DNA of 12,454 nucleotides from Dokdonella sp. (GTDB lineage: Bacteria > Pseudomonadota > Gammaproteobacteria > Xanthomonadales > Rhodanobacteraceae): positions 1 through 12,454 of the forward strand of contig JASLGB010000214.1 of NCBI GenBank assembly GCA_030150315.1. Reading direction: 5' to 3'. This document shows positions 5,766 through 12,454 of the stretch, piece after piece (the first letter of the stretch is position 1; every line of letters starts with the position of its first letter). Both the position numbers and the translations under genes were made by a program. The notes beneath the pieces are model-generated. The model did not search any database, had not been told where the DNA came from, and saw nothing but the letters and a program-made list of their open reading frames with translations.

Positions 5766-8591
5766 TCAGCGCAGCGGCTTGCCGTCCGCGTCGATGACCT
5801 TGATCTCGCCGATCTTGAGGTCGCGCACCGGCTTTTCGATCTTCTTGAGGTCGCCGACGACCACCCAGGTCAGGGCGTCCGGATGGATGATCTCGCGCGC
5901 GGCGCCCTGCACGTCGGCGTCTTTCTGCGCCTCGATGCGGCTCTTCAGCGTCTGCACGAAGTCGTCAGGACGGTCGTACAGCACGATCGAGTTCAGCGCG
6001 CCAAGCACCGCGCCGGTGGTCTGGTATTCACCCGGCATGCTGCGCACGTCACCGACCTTGATCTTCTCGATTTCCTCGTGCGTCAGCGGCTTCGGCCCGA
6101 TCACGTCCCTGGCCTCGCGCAGGATCTCGGCCACCGACTCGGCCGTCTTGTCGGTCTGCACCGGCGCGTACATCATGAATGGCCGTTGGCCGAGCGCATT
6201 GGACAGGAAGCTGCCGGCGCCGTAGGCCCAGTGCTTGTCCTCGCGCAGGTTCATGTTGAGGCGCGAGGTGAAGCTGCCGCCGAACGCGCCGTTCATGGTC
6301 TGGATCTCGAGGTTGTTCTTCACCTTGGTCGACGGCGCGACGCTGCCGGCGAGGATCAGCGACTGCTTCGCGCCGGGGCGGTCCATCAGGTACACGCGCG
6401 GCTGCCTGGGCAGCGGCACTTCGGCCAGGTTCTTCTTCGGACGCGGCTGGGCCGGCGCCTTCCAGTCACCGAAGGCGGCATCGAGCTTGGCCACGATCGC
6501 CTCGAGTGTGGTGTCGCCGGCGACCAGGATGCGCGCGTTGTCCGGACGGATGTGGTCGTGCGTCCAGGCACGCAGGTCGTCGCGGGTCAGCGACTGGATC
6601 GACGCCTCGGTGCCCGAGCCGGTGAACGGGATGGCGTAGGCATGCCCTTCGCCGTACAGCAGCGGCGGCAGCGTGCGCAGCGCAAGGCCGGTCGGCTGCG
6701 TCTTTTCCTGCGCGATACTGGCCAGCCACTGGCCGCGGATGCGCGCGAAGTCTTCTTCACGGAACGCGGCATTGCGAATGATGTCGGCGTACAGCGCGAG
6801 CGACGGTTCCAGCTCGGAGGTCAGCGCATTCAGGCTGACGCTGGAGGAATCGAGCCCCGAACCGGAACCGATCTGCGCACCGAGGCGTTCGGCGCGGCGC
6901 GCGATCTCGAGCGAATCCAGATCCTTCGTGCCTTCATCCAGCATCGCCATCGTGAACGCGGACGTGCCGAGCTTGCGCCCCGCGTCCGACGCGTAGCCTG
7001 CGTCAAACAGCATCAGCATCTGCACCACCGGAATCGCGCGGCGCTCGGACAGCACCACCTCGATGCCGTTCTTGAGCTTTCCGCGCTGCAGCTTCGGGAA
7101 CGCCAGCGACGGGAACGTATCCACCGACGGCACGCCCTTGCTGCGGTCGACGTCGGACTTCACGGTGCGCCATTCCTGCTTCGGCGGCAGCTTCGCTTCG
7201 GGCCGGCCGGCCAGTTCCGGTCGGCCGGGGCGATCGAGCTCGTCTTCGTTGGAGAAGTCCGCATCGGCCGCGGCCGGGGTCACGGTCAGCGTGTAGTCGC
7301 CCTGGGCGATCCACTTCTTCGACGCGGCCAGCACGGCCGCCGGCGTGGCGGCGTCCATGCGCGCGAGGTCGGTTTTCCACGCGGCCGGATCGTTGCGGTA
7401 GACCTGCCCTTCGGCGAGCAGGCTGGCCTTGTTGTTGACGCGCTCGAGCGAGCGCACCAGGGCCGCGCGTGCGCGCGTCTTGACCCGATCCAGCTCGTCG
7501 GCACTGGGGCCGTCCTTCAGGAACCGGGCCCATTCCTCGGCGATGGCGGCTTCCACCTTGGCCGGATCGACGCCGTTCTTGACGTCGACCTGCAGCTGCA
7601 ATTGCGAAGCCAGCGCGAACGGCTGCACCGACACCGAAACGCTGTCGGCAAGCTTGTCGCGGTAGACCAGCCGCTCGTACAGGCGCGAGGTCTTGCCGCC
7701 GCCAAGCACGCTGGCCGCCAGGTCGAGCATGTCGGTGTCGGCATCGCCGAGCCACGGCAGGTTCCACTGGCGGTAGATGCGCGTCTGCGCGACGTGGTCT
7801 TCCATCGTGTCGCGCGTGGAGGCGGTGCGCGGCGCGGTCCACGGCTGCAGACGCGCCACCGGCGGCCCAGCGGGAATGTCGCCGAAGTACTTCAGCATTT
7901 TTTCTTTGGCCACCGCCGGCGTGATGTCGCCGACCAGCGCCACGGTGACGTTGGCCGCGCCGTAGTAGTCGTTGAACCACTGCTTGACGTCGGCCAGCGA
8001 GGCGGCGTCCAGGTCTTTCATCGACCCGATCGTGTCGTGATGGTACGGGTGATTGATCGGGTACGCGTTGGCACTGATGCGCTGGTCGACGCGGCCGTAA
8101 GGCTGGTTCTCGCCCTGGCGCTTTTCGTTCTGCACCACGCCGCGCTGCTCATCGAGGTCCTTCTGCGTGATCGCGCCGAGCAGATGGCCCATGCGGTCCG
8201 ATTCCATCCACAGCGCCATGTCCAGCGCGGTGGTCGGCACGGTCTGGTAGTAATTGGTGCGATCGAACCAGGTGGTGCCGTTCTGGTCGGTCGCGCCGGC
8301 CAGCTCGAACGGACGGAAATACTCGTCACGGTGGTTTTCCGAGCCCTGGAACATCAGATGCTCGAACAGGTGCGCGAAGCCGGTCTTGCCCTTCGGCTCG
8401 TCGGCCGAGCCGACGCGGTACCAGACGCTGACCGCGACAACCGGCGCCTTGTGGTCTTCGCTGACGACCACGGTCAAGCCGTTCGGCAGCGTGAAGCGCG
8501 TGAACGGCACGTCGATGGCATCGGGCGGTGCGGCCGATACCGATTGGGCCAAGCCGAACGCGAACAGCGTGGTGGCAATCTTCTTGCGCAT
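5766..8591 (-). CDS. Exported M16-family zinc metallopeptidase (two-half, pitrilysin-like)
   Basis: The 941-residue protein opens with a signal peptide (MRKKIATTLFAFGLAQSVSA|A), so it acts in the periplasm or outside. The N-terminal half (about 28-440) carries the inverted zinc motif HLFEH at 74-78 (ligands His74 and His78, catalytic Glu77) and the distal ligand Glu156 in VVQNEKR, 78 residues on as expected for M16. A second M16 half (about 500-920) aligns at the same place as GTSAFTMAMLDEG, with His, Glu and His replaced by Ala545, Met548 and Ala549, so it is a non-catalytic partner. It keeps FGGSFTSRLNMNLRE...WAYG with Arg777 and Tyr790, matching the substrate-binding R/Y pair. An AAGGAG 6 nt before the ATG fixes the start. 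M16 enzymes degrade peptides in a closed chamber; this substrate is unknown. It appears monocistronic. Confidence 0.95.
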   Translation of the reverse strand: MRKKIATTLFAFGLAQSVSAAPPDAIDVPFTRFTLPNGLTVVVSEDHKAPVVAVSVWYRVGSADEPKGKTGFAHLFEHLMFQGSENHRDEYFRPFELAGATDQNGTTWFDRTNYYQTVPTTALDMALWMESDRMGHLLGAITQKDLDEQRGVVQNEKRQGENQPYGRVDQRISANAYPINHPYHHDTIGSMKDLDAASLADVKQWFNDYYGAANVTVALVGDITPAVAKEKMLKYFGDIPAGPPVARLQPWTAPRTASTRDTMEDHVAQTRIYRQWNLPWLGDADTDMLDLAASVLGGGKTSRLYERLVYRDKLADSVSVSVQPFALASQLQLQVDVKNGVDPAKVEAAIAEEWARFLKDGPSADELDRVKTRARAALVRSLERVNNKASLLAEGQVYRNDPAAWKTDLARMDAATPAAVLAASKKWIAQGDYTLTVTPAAADADFSNEDELDRPGRPELAGRPEAKLPPKQEWRTVKSDVDRSKGVPSVDTFPSLAFPKLQRGKLKNGIEVVLSERRAIPVVQMLMLFDAGYASDAGRKLGTSAFTMAMLDEGTKDLDSLEIARRAERLGAQIGSGSGLDSSSVSLNALTSELEPSLALYADIIRNAAFREEDFARIRGQWLASIAQEKTQPTGLALRTLPPLLYGEGHAYAIPFTGSGTEASIQSLTRDDLRAWTHDHIRPDNARILVAGDTTLEAIVAKLDAAFGDWKAPAQPRPKKNLAEVPLPRQPRVYLMDRPGAKQSLILAGSVAPSTKVKNNLEIQTMNGAFGGSFTSRLNMNLREDKHWAYGAGSFLSNALGQRPFMMYAPVQTDKTAESVAEILREARDVIGPKPLTHEEIEKIKVGDVRSMPGEYQTTGAVLGALNSIVLYDRPDDFVQTLKSRIEAQKDADVQGAAREIIHPDALTWVVVGDLKKIEKPVRDLKIGEIKVIDADGKPLR

Positions 8592-8597
8592 GTACAA

Positions 8598-8603
8598 CTC
8601 CTT
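8598..8603 (-). promoter_or_regulatory. Ribosome binding site of the M16 peptidase gene
   Basis: The minus strand reads AAGGAG, 6 nt before the ATG at 8591. It is the best Shine-Dalgarno in the window and decides this start against the frame that stays open about 330 codons further upstream, antisense-like inside the neighbouring dehydrogenase gene. Confidence 0.75.
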
Positions 8604-8672
8604 GGATGCGATGGTTCCGGCGGCAAGGCGCGAGGTGTCGACCCAATCCGGCGCCGGACTGGCTTGGATTGT

Positions 8673-8703
8673 GCCGCAACGCGCAGGTTCCGCGCGCTGC
8701 GGC
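8673..8703 (-). terminator. Hairpin after the PQQ-dependent dehydrogenase gene
   Basis: GCCGCAACGCGC pairs with GCGCGCTGCGGC across a 7-nt loop: 12 pairs with one A-C mismatch. It begins 13 nt after the dehydrogenase stop on the minus strand, without a U-tract. It separates this gene from the M16 gene downstream. Confidence 0.45.
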
Positions 8704-8716
8704 GATCCAGGTCGGC

Positions 8717-10498
8717 TCAGGGATCGGAGCCGTCGAAGCCGTTGCGGAAGATCGTGTCGTCCAGCGCAAAGCCGGCCGACACCGTGCAATCGGCGGTGAC
8801 CGGCGCGGTCGTGTAGACCAGCCCGGCCAGCGTTCCACCGCAGCCGCTCACGGCGCCCACGACGTGGCCGGCGTCCGGCTCCAGCGTGAACGCGATGGTG
8901 TGGCCGTCGATGACCTCCTGCGGCAGGCCCGGAATCAGGGAGCCACCCGCGCCCGCCGCGGGCGTCACGGTCCACGACAGCGGCGGCGGAATCATCGAGA
9001 ACGTCGCCGACACGGTACAGTTGGCGGTGGCCGGTGCGGTCGTGTAGGTGGTGCCGCTGAGCGTGCCACCGCAGCCGGTGACCGAAGCGATGGCAAAGCC
9101 GCTGTTCGCCGTCACGGTGAAGGCCACGGTTTCGTTTTCTTCGACGGTCTGCGGCTGATTCGGTGTCAACGTGCCGCCCGCCCCCGCCTGTGGCGTGATG
9201 ACGAAGGTCGGCGGAGTGGACGGCCCGTCGAAGCGCAGGATCCGGCCGTTTCCGGTAATCACATAGACATTGCCGTCGCTGTCCTCGCCGAAGCTGTAAA
9301 CGTTCATAGACGGCGTGCCCGTCATCGTCGTATAGGTCCAGGTCGTGGCCGACGGATTGGCGTCGGCGACGCGGATCTTGCCGTCGCAGTAGTCGGAGAA
9401 CAGGTATTTTCCGCGCAGCTCCGAAGCCGGACCGCGATAGACGTAGCCGCCAGTGGTCGAACACGCGCCGCCGCCGTGGCTGTACTCGATGACCGGCGCC
9501 ACCGTGCCGGTCGTGGCCGGGCAGGTCTCGCCGCTGCCGCTCGGGCTGTAGTAACGGTTGGCCTCGCACATCTTCCAACCGTAGTTGCGGTTGCCGCTGG
9601 AGCCGGCGGCGCGGAAGTCGATTTCCTCGTACTGGTTCTGGCCGACGTCGCCGATCACCAGGTCACCGGTCTTGCGGTCGAAGCTCCAACGCCATGGATT
9701 GCGCAGGCCGTAGAGCCAGATCTCGCCGCATTTGTCGGTCGCGCCGGCATACGGGTTGTCGGCCGGGATCGAGTACTGCGCCGCCTGCCCGGCGGTCGCG
9801 CCGCACTGGTTGGCCGCAGCCGCCGCGGTCGGGTTGCGCACGTCCAGGCGCAGCATCTTGCCGAGCAGGTAGTAGCTCTTGCCACTGACCGTCTTCTTCC
9901 ACAGGTCCTGCGCGAAGTTGTTCGGATCGCCGCCGGAGCCGCCATCGCCCATGCCCCAGTACAGATAGTTGTCCGGGCCGAACAGGATGTTGCCGCCGTT
10001 ATGGTTGGTATAGATGTCGGGGATGCGCAGCACGACCTGTTCGCTGCCGGCGAACACGTTCGCCGCCGGATTGCTCGCAACCAGGCGGATCAGCACCTGA
10101 TCGGCCACGGCGCCGAGCTTCGGCGTCGGATCACTCGACGGTGCGGTGTAGGTCAGGTACAGCGTGCCGTTGCTGGCGAAGCCGGGATCGATGGCCAGAC
10201 CGAGCATGCCCTGTTCGCTGCCGGCGCCACCGGTGATCGCATGCGTGTAGTACGGCGTCGAGAGCAGGTTGCCATTGGCATCGATGACGCGAACGCGGCC
10301 GGTGCCGCTGAGGTTTTCGACGACAAACAGGCGCCCGCTGCCGTCGTTGGGCGCGGCCAGGGCCGTGGGCCCGGAAAGTCCGCTGGCGACCTGGGTCAGG
10401 GTAACGGCTTGAGGGGTGTTGCCTTCCGTGGCAAAGCAGCTTCCGGAAACGAGAAGGAACGCCGCACACAGCAGGCGTTTTCCGATAAGGCTTTGCAT
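8717..10498 (-). CDS. Exported PQQ-dependent sugar (aldose/sorbosone-type) dehydrogenase with C-terminal repeats
   Basis: The 593-residue protein starts with a signal peptide (MQSLIGKRLLCAAFLLVSGSCFA). Residues about 32-425 form the six-bladed propeller of the soluble glucose/sorbosone dehydrogenase family. The catalytic His is in NHNGG (His166), followed by FGPDNYLYWGMGDGG. GLRNPWRWSFD carries the PQQ-contacting Arg266 and Asn267, and GDVGQNQYEEID lies at 283-294. Such enzymes oxidise aldoses with PQQ and calcium in the periplasm and pass electrons to the respiratory chain. No CxxCH haem motif is present. Two about 70-residue repeats follow (431-500 and 508-577), then a tail DDTIFRNGFDGSDP. 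A GGGAG 7 nt before the ATG (10506-10510) supports the start; a longer in-frame version to 10582 is unlikely. The physiological sugar is not readable, and no PQQ synthesis genes lie in the window. Confidence 0.93.
   Translation of the reverse strand: MQSLIGKRLLCAAFLLVSGSCFATEGNTPQAVTLTQVASGLSGPTALAAPNDGSGRLFVVENLSGTGRVRVIDANGNLLSTPYYTHAITGGAGSEQGMLGLAIDPGFASNGTLYLTYTAPSSDPTPKLGAVADQVLIRLVASNPAANVFAGSEQVVLRIPDIYTNHNGGNILFGPDNYLYWGMGDGGSGGDPNNFAQDLWKKTVSGKSYYLLGKMLRLDVRNPTAAAAANQCGATAGQAAQYSIPADNPYAGATDKCGEIWLYGLRNPWRWSFDRKTGDLVIGDVGQNQYEEIDFRAAGSSGNRNYGWKMCEANRYYSPSGSGETCPATTGTVAPVIEYSHGGGACSTTGGYVYRGPASELRGKYLFSDYCDGKIRVADANPSATTWTYTTMTGTPSMNVYSFGEDSDGNVYVITGNGRILRFDGPSTPPTFVITPQAGAGGTLTPNQPQTVEENETVAFTVTANSGFAIASVTGCGGTLSGTTYTTAPATANCTVSATFSMIPPPLSWTVTPAAGAGGSLIPGLPQEVIDGHTIAFTLEPDAGHVVGAVSGCGGTLAGLVYTTAPVTADCTVSAGFALDDTIFRNGFDGSDP
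8768..9208 (-). repeat. Tandem duplication encoding two Cys-bearing beta repeats
   Basis: Residues 431-500 (8999-9208) and 508-577 (8768-8977) of the dehydrogenase are clearly related. Both read TP-AGAGG-L-P--PQ, then a G/N-x-T-(V/I)-AFT stretch, G-GCGGTL-G--YTTAP-TA-CTVSA-F. Each has two cysteines 18 residues apart (Cys476/494 and Cys553/571), probably one disulfide per repeat. The pattern resembles the divergent InlB B-repeat / 'bacterial repeat' beta modules found on secreted proteins, which usually bind or space rather than catalyse. Confidence 0.8.
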
Positions 10499-10505
10499 AG
10501 ATTGT

Positions 10506-10510
10506 CTCCC
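10506..10510 (-). promoter_or_regulatory. Ribosome binding site of the PQQ dehydrogenase gene
   Basis: The minus strand reads GGGAG 7 nt before the ATG at 10498. Together with the signal peptide beginning there, it excludes the extra 28 codons of the longer open frame. Confidence 0.6.
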
Positions 10511-10581
10511 GCGATGATGCGGTCCGCCATGAACCGCCCTGCGAGCGGGCGCGGCCACGGGACCGGTCGGGAGTGATAGCA

Positions 10582-10613
10582 CGTCGCGGCGGCGCGAGGC
10601 GACCGCCGCGACG
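10582..10613 (-). terminator. Hairpin after the beta-hydroxyacid dehydrogenase gene
   Basis: A perfect 11-bp inverted repeat, CGTCGCGGCGG and CCGCCGCGACG, with a 10-nt loop, starts 10 nt after the stop codon on the minus strand. No U-tract follows. Just beyond it the minus strand has TGCTATCAC (10573-10581), which could serve as an extended -10 for the PQQ dehydrogenase gene about 70 nt downstream; that promoter reading is weak. Confidence 0.45.
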
Positions 10614-10623
10614 CCGCGCGGAT

Positions 10624-11493
10624 TCAGCGTGCGTTGCGCTTGAGGCGAATCAGCGCGGAGATATCGTCATCGCCGCGGCCCTGCGCCAGCAGCACCGCGT
10701 AGTCGGCCAGCGACTTCTCGATGACCGAGCGATCGGTGCCCGCCGCCAGCGCCAGCTCGCGCACGATCTTGAGGTCCTTGTGCAGCAGCGCGAGCTTGAA
10801 GCCGACCGCGAACTCGTCGCGCAGCATGGTCGCGCCGCGCTTGTCGAGGAACCAGTTGCCGGCCGCACCCGCAGCCAGCGTCGGCAACAGCCGCGCTGGA
10901 TCGAGGCCGAGCTTCTCGGACAGCGCCAAGCCTTCGCAGACGGCTTGCGCGATGCCGGCAACCAGCACCTGGTTGACCGCCTTGGTGTTCTGTCCCGCGC
11001 CGACATCGCCCATGTGGTTGATCGTGGCAGCATAGGCTTCCAGCACCGGTCGCACGCGCTCGAGCGCGGCCGCGTCGCCGCCGACCATGATCGACAGCTT
11101 GCCGTTCTTCGCGCCCTCGACACCGCCGGAAACGGGCGCATCGATGAAATCGCAGCCGTGCTCGGCAAGGATCGCGTGCGCGGCCTTCGCCGTGACCGAC
11201 GACACGGTGGAATGGTCGACGACCACCGTCCCCGGCTGCGCGTTCGCGGCGATGACCTGCACCAGCTCCAGCACGTCGGCATCGGCCGGCACGCACAGCG
11301 CGACGACATTGCAATGGCGCGCGATCTCGGCGACGGCTTCGGGCGCGGCAACGCCCAGCTCCTGCGCCGCCGCCACGGCCTTGTCACGCGAGCGGTTCCA
11401 GACGGCGGCGAGCAGGCCGGCACGCGCGAGGTGGCCGGCCATCGGCAGGCCCATCGCGCCTAGGCCGACGAAGGCGGTTTGGATCTGGGTCAT
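10624..11493 (-). CDS. NAD(P)-dependent beta-hydroxyacid dehydrogenase (3-hydroxyisobutyrate dehydrogenase family)
   Basis: The 289-residue protein has the normal family length. The N-terminal Rossmann domain shows FVGLGAMGLPMAGHL (GxGxxG at 10-15), VWNRS at 31-35 and DHSTVSS at 93-99. The family signature DAPVSGGVEGAKNGKLSIMVGG lies at 118-139, in two readable parts: the substrate loop SGG (122-124) and the turn after it. The catalytic Lys is Lys171 in NTKAVNQ, and FKLALLHKDL with Lys239 is the conserved C-terminal contact. The family reversibly oxidises small beta-hydroxyacids such as 3-hydroxyisobutyrate or tartronate-semialdehyde products; the exact substrate cannot be told here. Arg33 in the WNRS loop suggests a preference for NADP, but this is inference. 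No valine or glyoxylate catabolic genes adjoin it. It lies 51 nt after speA with no hairpin between them, so co-transcription is possible. No strong ribosome site precedes the ATG. Confidence 0.93.
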   Translation of the reverse strand: MTQIQTAFVGLGAMGLPMAGHLARAGLLAAVWNRSRDKAVAAAQELGVAAPEAVAEIARHCNVVALCVPADADVLELVQVIAANAQPGTVVVDHSTVSSVTAKAAHAILAEHGCDFIDAPVSGGVEGAKNGKLSIMVGGDAAALERVRPVLEAYAATINHMGDVGAGQNTKAVNQVLVAGIAQAVCEGLALSEKLGLDPARLLPTLAAGAAGNWFLDKRGATMLRDEFAVGFKLALLHKDLKIVRELALAAGTDRSVIEKSLADYAVLLAQGRGDDDISALIRLKRNAR

Positions 11494-11544
11494 GGGAAAC
11501 GTCCGGGTGCGGGAAAACAGGGGGATAAAGGCGGCCGCAATGCG

Positions 11545-12454
11545 CTATTCGGCCAGGTAGGTGTAGCCGGTCAGGCCCTGCTCCAGCGCTGCCTCGTAGT
11601 GCTGCGCCTCGTCGCCCGTCAGCCCCGCCGCGGCGATCTTGCTGCGGTAGGCGCCGCGCAACTCGGACAGGTCGTAGCCGACGTAGTCGAGCATCAGGTC
11701 GGTGCTGTCGCCGCGCCGCAGATGCGTGAACTCGTAGCCATCGCCGGCCAGCTTCACATTGACCGCATCGGTGTCGCCGAACAGGTTGTGGATGTCGCCA
11801 AGCGTTTCCTGATAGGCGCCGACCATGAACAAGCCAAGCCGGTACGGCTCGCCGGCACGCAGGCTGTGCAGGGGCAGGCTGACATCGACGCCGTCGGCTT
11901 CGACGTAGTGGTCGATGCGGCCGTCCGAATCGCAAGTCAGGTCGGCGATCACGCCGCGGCGATCCGGCGCGCGATCGAGCCCGGCGATCGGCACGATCGG
12001 GAACACCTGGTCGATTGCCCAGATGTCCGGCGCCGACTCGAACACCGAGAAGTTGACGAAATACTTGTCGACCAGGGTTTCGTTGAGGTCGTCCAGCACC
12101 TGGCGGTGCACGCGCTCGTCCGGCTTCAGGCGCGAATGCACGGCATTCACGACGGCATAGTAGAGATCGTCCAGGTCGGCGCGATCCTGCAGCGAAAGCT
12201 GGCCCAGCGCATACAGTGAATAGCCTTCGGACAATTGGTAATGCGCCTCGTGGTACAGCTCGGTCGGCGGCCGCTTGCCGATTTCCTCGTGCGTTTCGCG
12301 CAGGCGGCGCAGCACGGCCGGCTCGTCGGCACGCGGCGGCGGCACGCGGCCGGCCGGCGACTGCTCCACTTCGCTGACATTGACCACCAGCACCGCGTGG
12401 TGCGCGGTCAGCGCGCGACCGGATTCGGTCAGCACATGCGGCGCCTTGAGGCCG
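11545..12454 (-). CDS. speA: Biosynthetic arginine decarboxylase SpeA, C-terminal half (partial)
   Basis: About 302 C-terminal residues are present; the start lies beyond the right edge. Family proteins are about 630-660 residues. Readable hallmarks are LTESGRALTAHHAVLVVNV near the visible start, the active-site DLTCDSDGRID with the Cys that completes the catalytic site from the partner subunit, and GAYQETLGDIHNLFGDTDAV with the family's closing-barrel motif, ending GLTGYTYLAE. SpeA is a PLP-dependent enzyme that turns arginine into agmatine and CO2, the first step of one route to putrescine. The PLP-lysine domain is not in the window. The apparent GTG at 12435 is an internal Val codon, since the upstream residues GLKAPH fit the SpeA frame. 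The gene ends in TAG at 11545; no terminator hairpin is visible before the next gene. Confidence 0.95.
   Translation of the reverse strand, partial: GLKAPHVLTESGRALTAHHAVLVVNVSEVEQSPAGRVPPPRADEPAVLRRLRETHEEIGKRPPTELYHEAHYQLSEGYSLYALGQLSLQDRADLDDLYYAVVNAVHSRLKPDERVHRQVLDDLNETLVDKYFVNFSVFESAPDIWAIDQVFPIVPIAGLDRAPDRRGVIADLTCDSDGRIDHYVEADGVDVSLPLHSLRAGEPYRLGLFMVGAYQETLGDIHNLFGDTDAVNVKLAGDGYEFTHLRRGDSTDLMLDYVGYDLSELRGAYRSKIAAAGLTGDEAQHYEAALEQGLTGYTYLAE

Noticed and set aside
5883..8816. 977-codon plus-strand frame antisense to the M16 peptidase
   Set aside because: Same cause: a stop-poor shadow of a high-GC gene. The peptide is rich in Arg, His and Gln with no recognisable motif, while the minus strand has the complete M16 signature.
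8592..9578. Upstream extension of the M16 frame (329 codons) into the dehydrogenase gene
   Set aside because: The AAGGAG ribosome site and signal peptide at 8591 mark the real start; the extension is an alternate frame of the dehydrogenase.
11494..11544. Possible terminator between speA and the HIBADH-like gene around the GCGGCCGC octamer
   Set aside because: The octamer is a short palindrome with no loop and no longer stem; I see no stable hairpin in the 51-nt gap.
1..12454. CRISPR array, tRNA, insertion sequence, prophage or toxin-antitoxin genes
   Set aside because: No regularly spaced direct repeats, tRNA-like cloverleaf, transposase, integrase or small paired genes could be found on either strand.

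Overview
The window is GC-rich, densely coded chromosomal DNA from a gammaproteobacterium. The most likely group is the Xanthomonadales (Lysobacterales), in or near the Rhodanobacteraceae/Lysobacter lineages. This rests on the ubiJ-ubiB pair of the aerobic ubiquinone pathway, a biosynthetic-type SpeA, an ArfB, secreted enzymes with typical Gram-negative signal peptides, and very high GC at third codon positions. It is a placement by gene content, not by alignment. I see no rRNA, tRNA, phage, transposon, CRISPR or defence genes; the region reads as ordinary core and envelope-related chromosome.

Layout. All genes but one lie on the minus strand. (1) Positions 1-3659 hold one tight minus-strand operon, transcribed right to left: ubiJ, ubiB (GTGA overlap), an uncharacterised lipoprotein, arfB, then the first 34 codons of a gene resembling a lysophospholipid acyltransferase (ATGA overlap, running off the left edge). 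(2) A 106-bp divergent gap separates ubiJ from the only plus-strand gene, an exported alpha/beta hydrolase (3766-5127). (3) This converges on a small DUF4156-like lipoprotein gene (5228-5704). (4) Next come three minus-strand genes: a periplasmic M16 zinc peptidase with an active and a degenerate half (5766-8591), an exported PQQ-dependent sugar dehydrogenase with two C-terminal Cys-bearing repeats and a short terminal tail (8717-10498), and a beta-hydroxyacid dehydrogenase (10624-11493). (5) The right edge holds the C-terminal half of speA, arginine decarboxylase (11545 to the edge).

How they work together. UbiJ and UbiB act in the same ubiquinone assembly, and the lipoprotein, ArfB and acyltransferase probably share their transcript. 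The remaining genes look like independent units. Four minus-strand genes (DUF4156, M16, dehydrogenase, HIBADH-like) each carry a strong GC-rich hairpin 10-13 nt after the stop codon, and none has a U-tract. No such hairpin occurs between the operon genes, which supports the operon boundaries.

I did not find a clearly new multi-gene system. The points most worth a second look are the repeated U-less hairpins, the C-terminal tail and Cys repeats of the PQQ enzyme, the unknown lipoprotein in the ubi operon, and a possibly leaderless ubiJ transcript.
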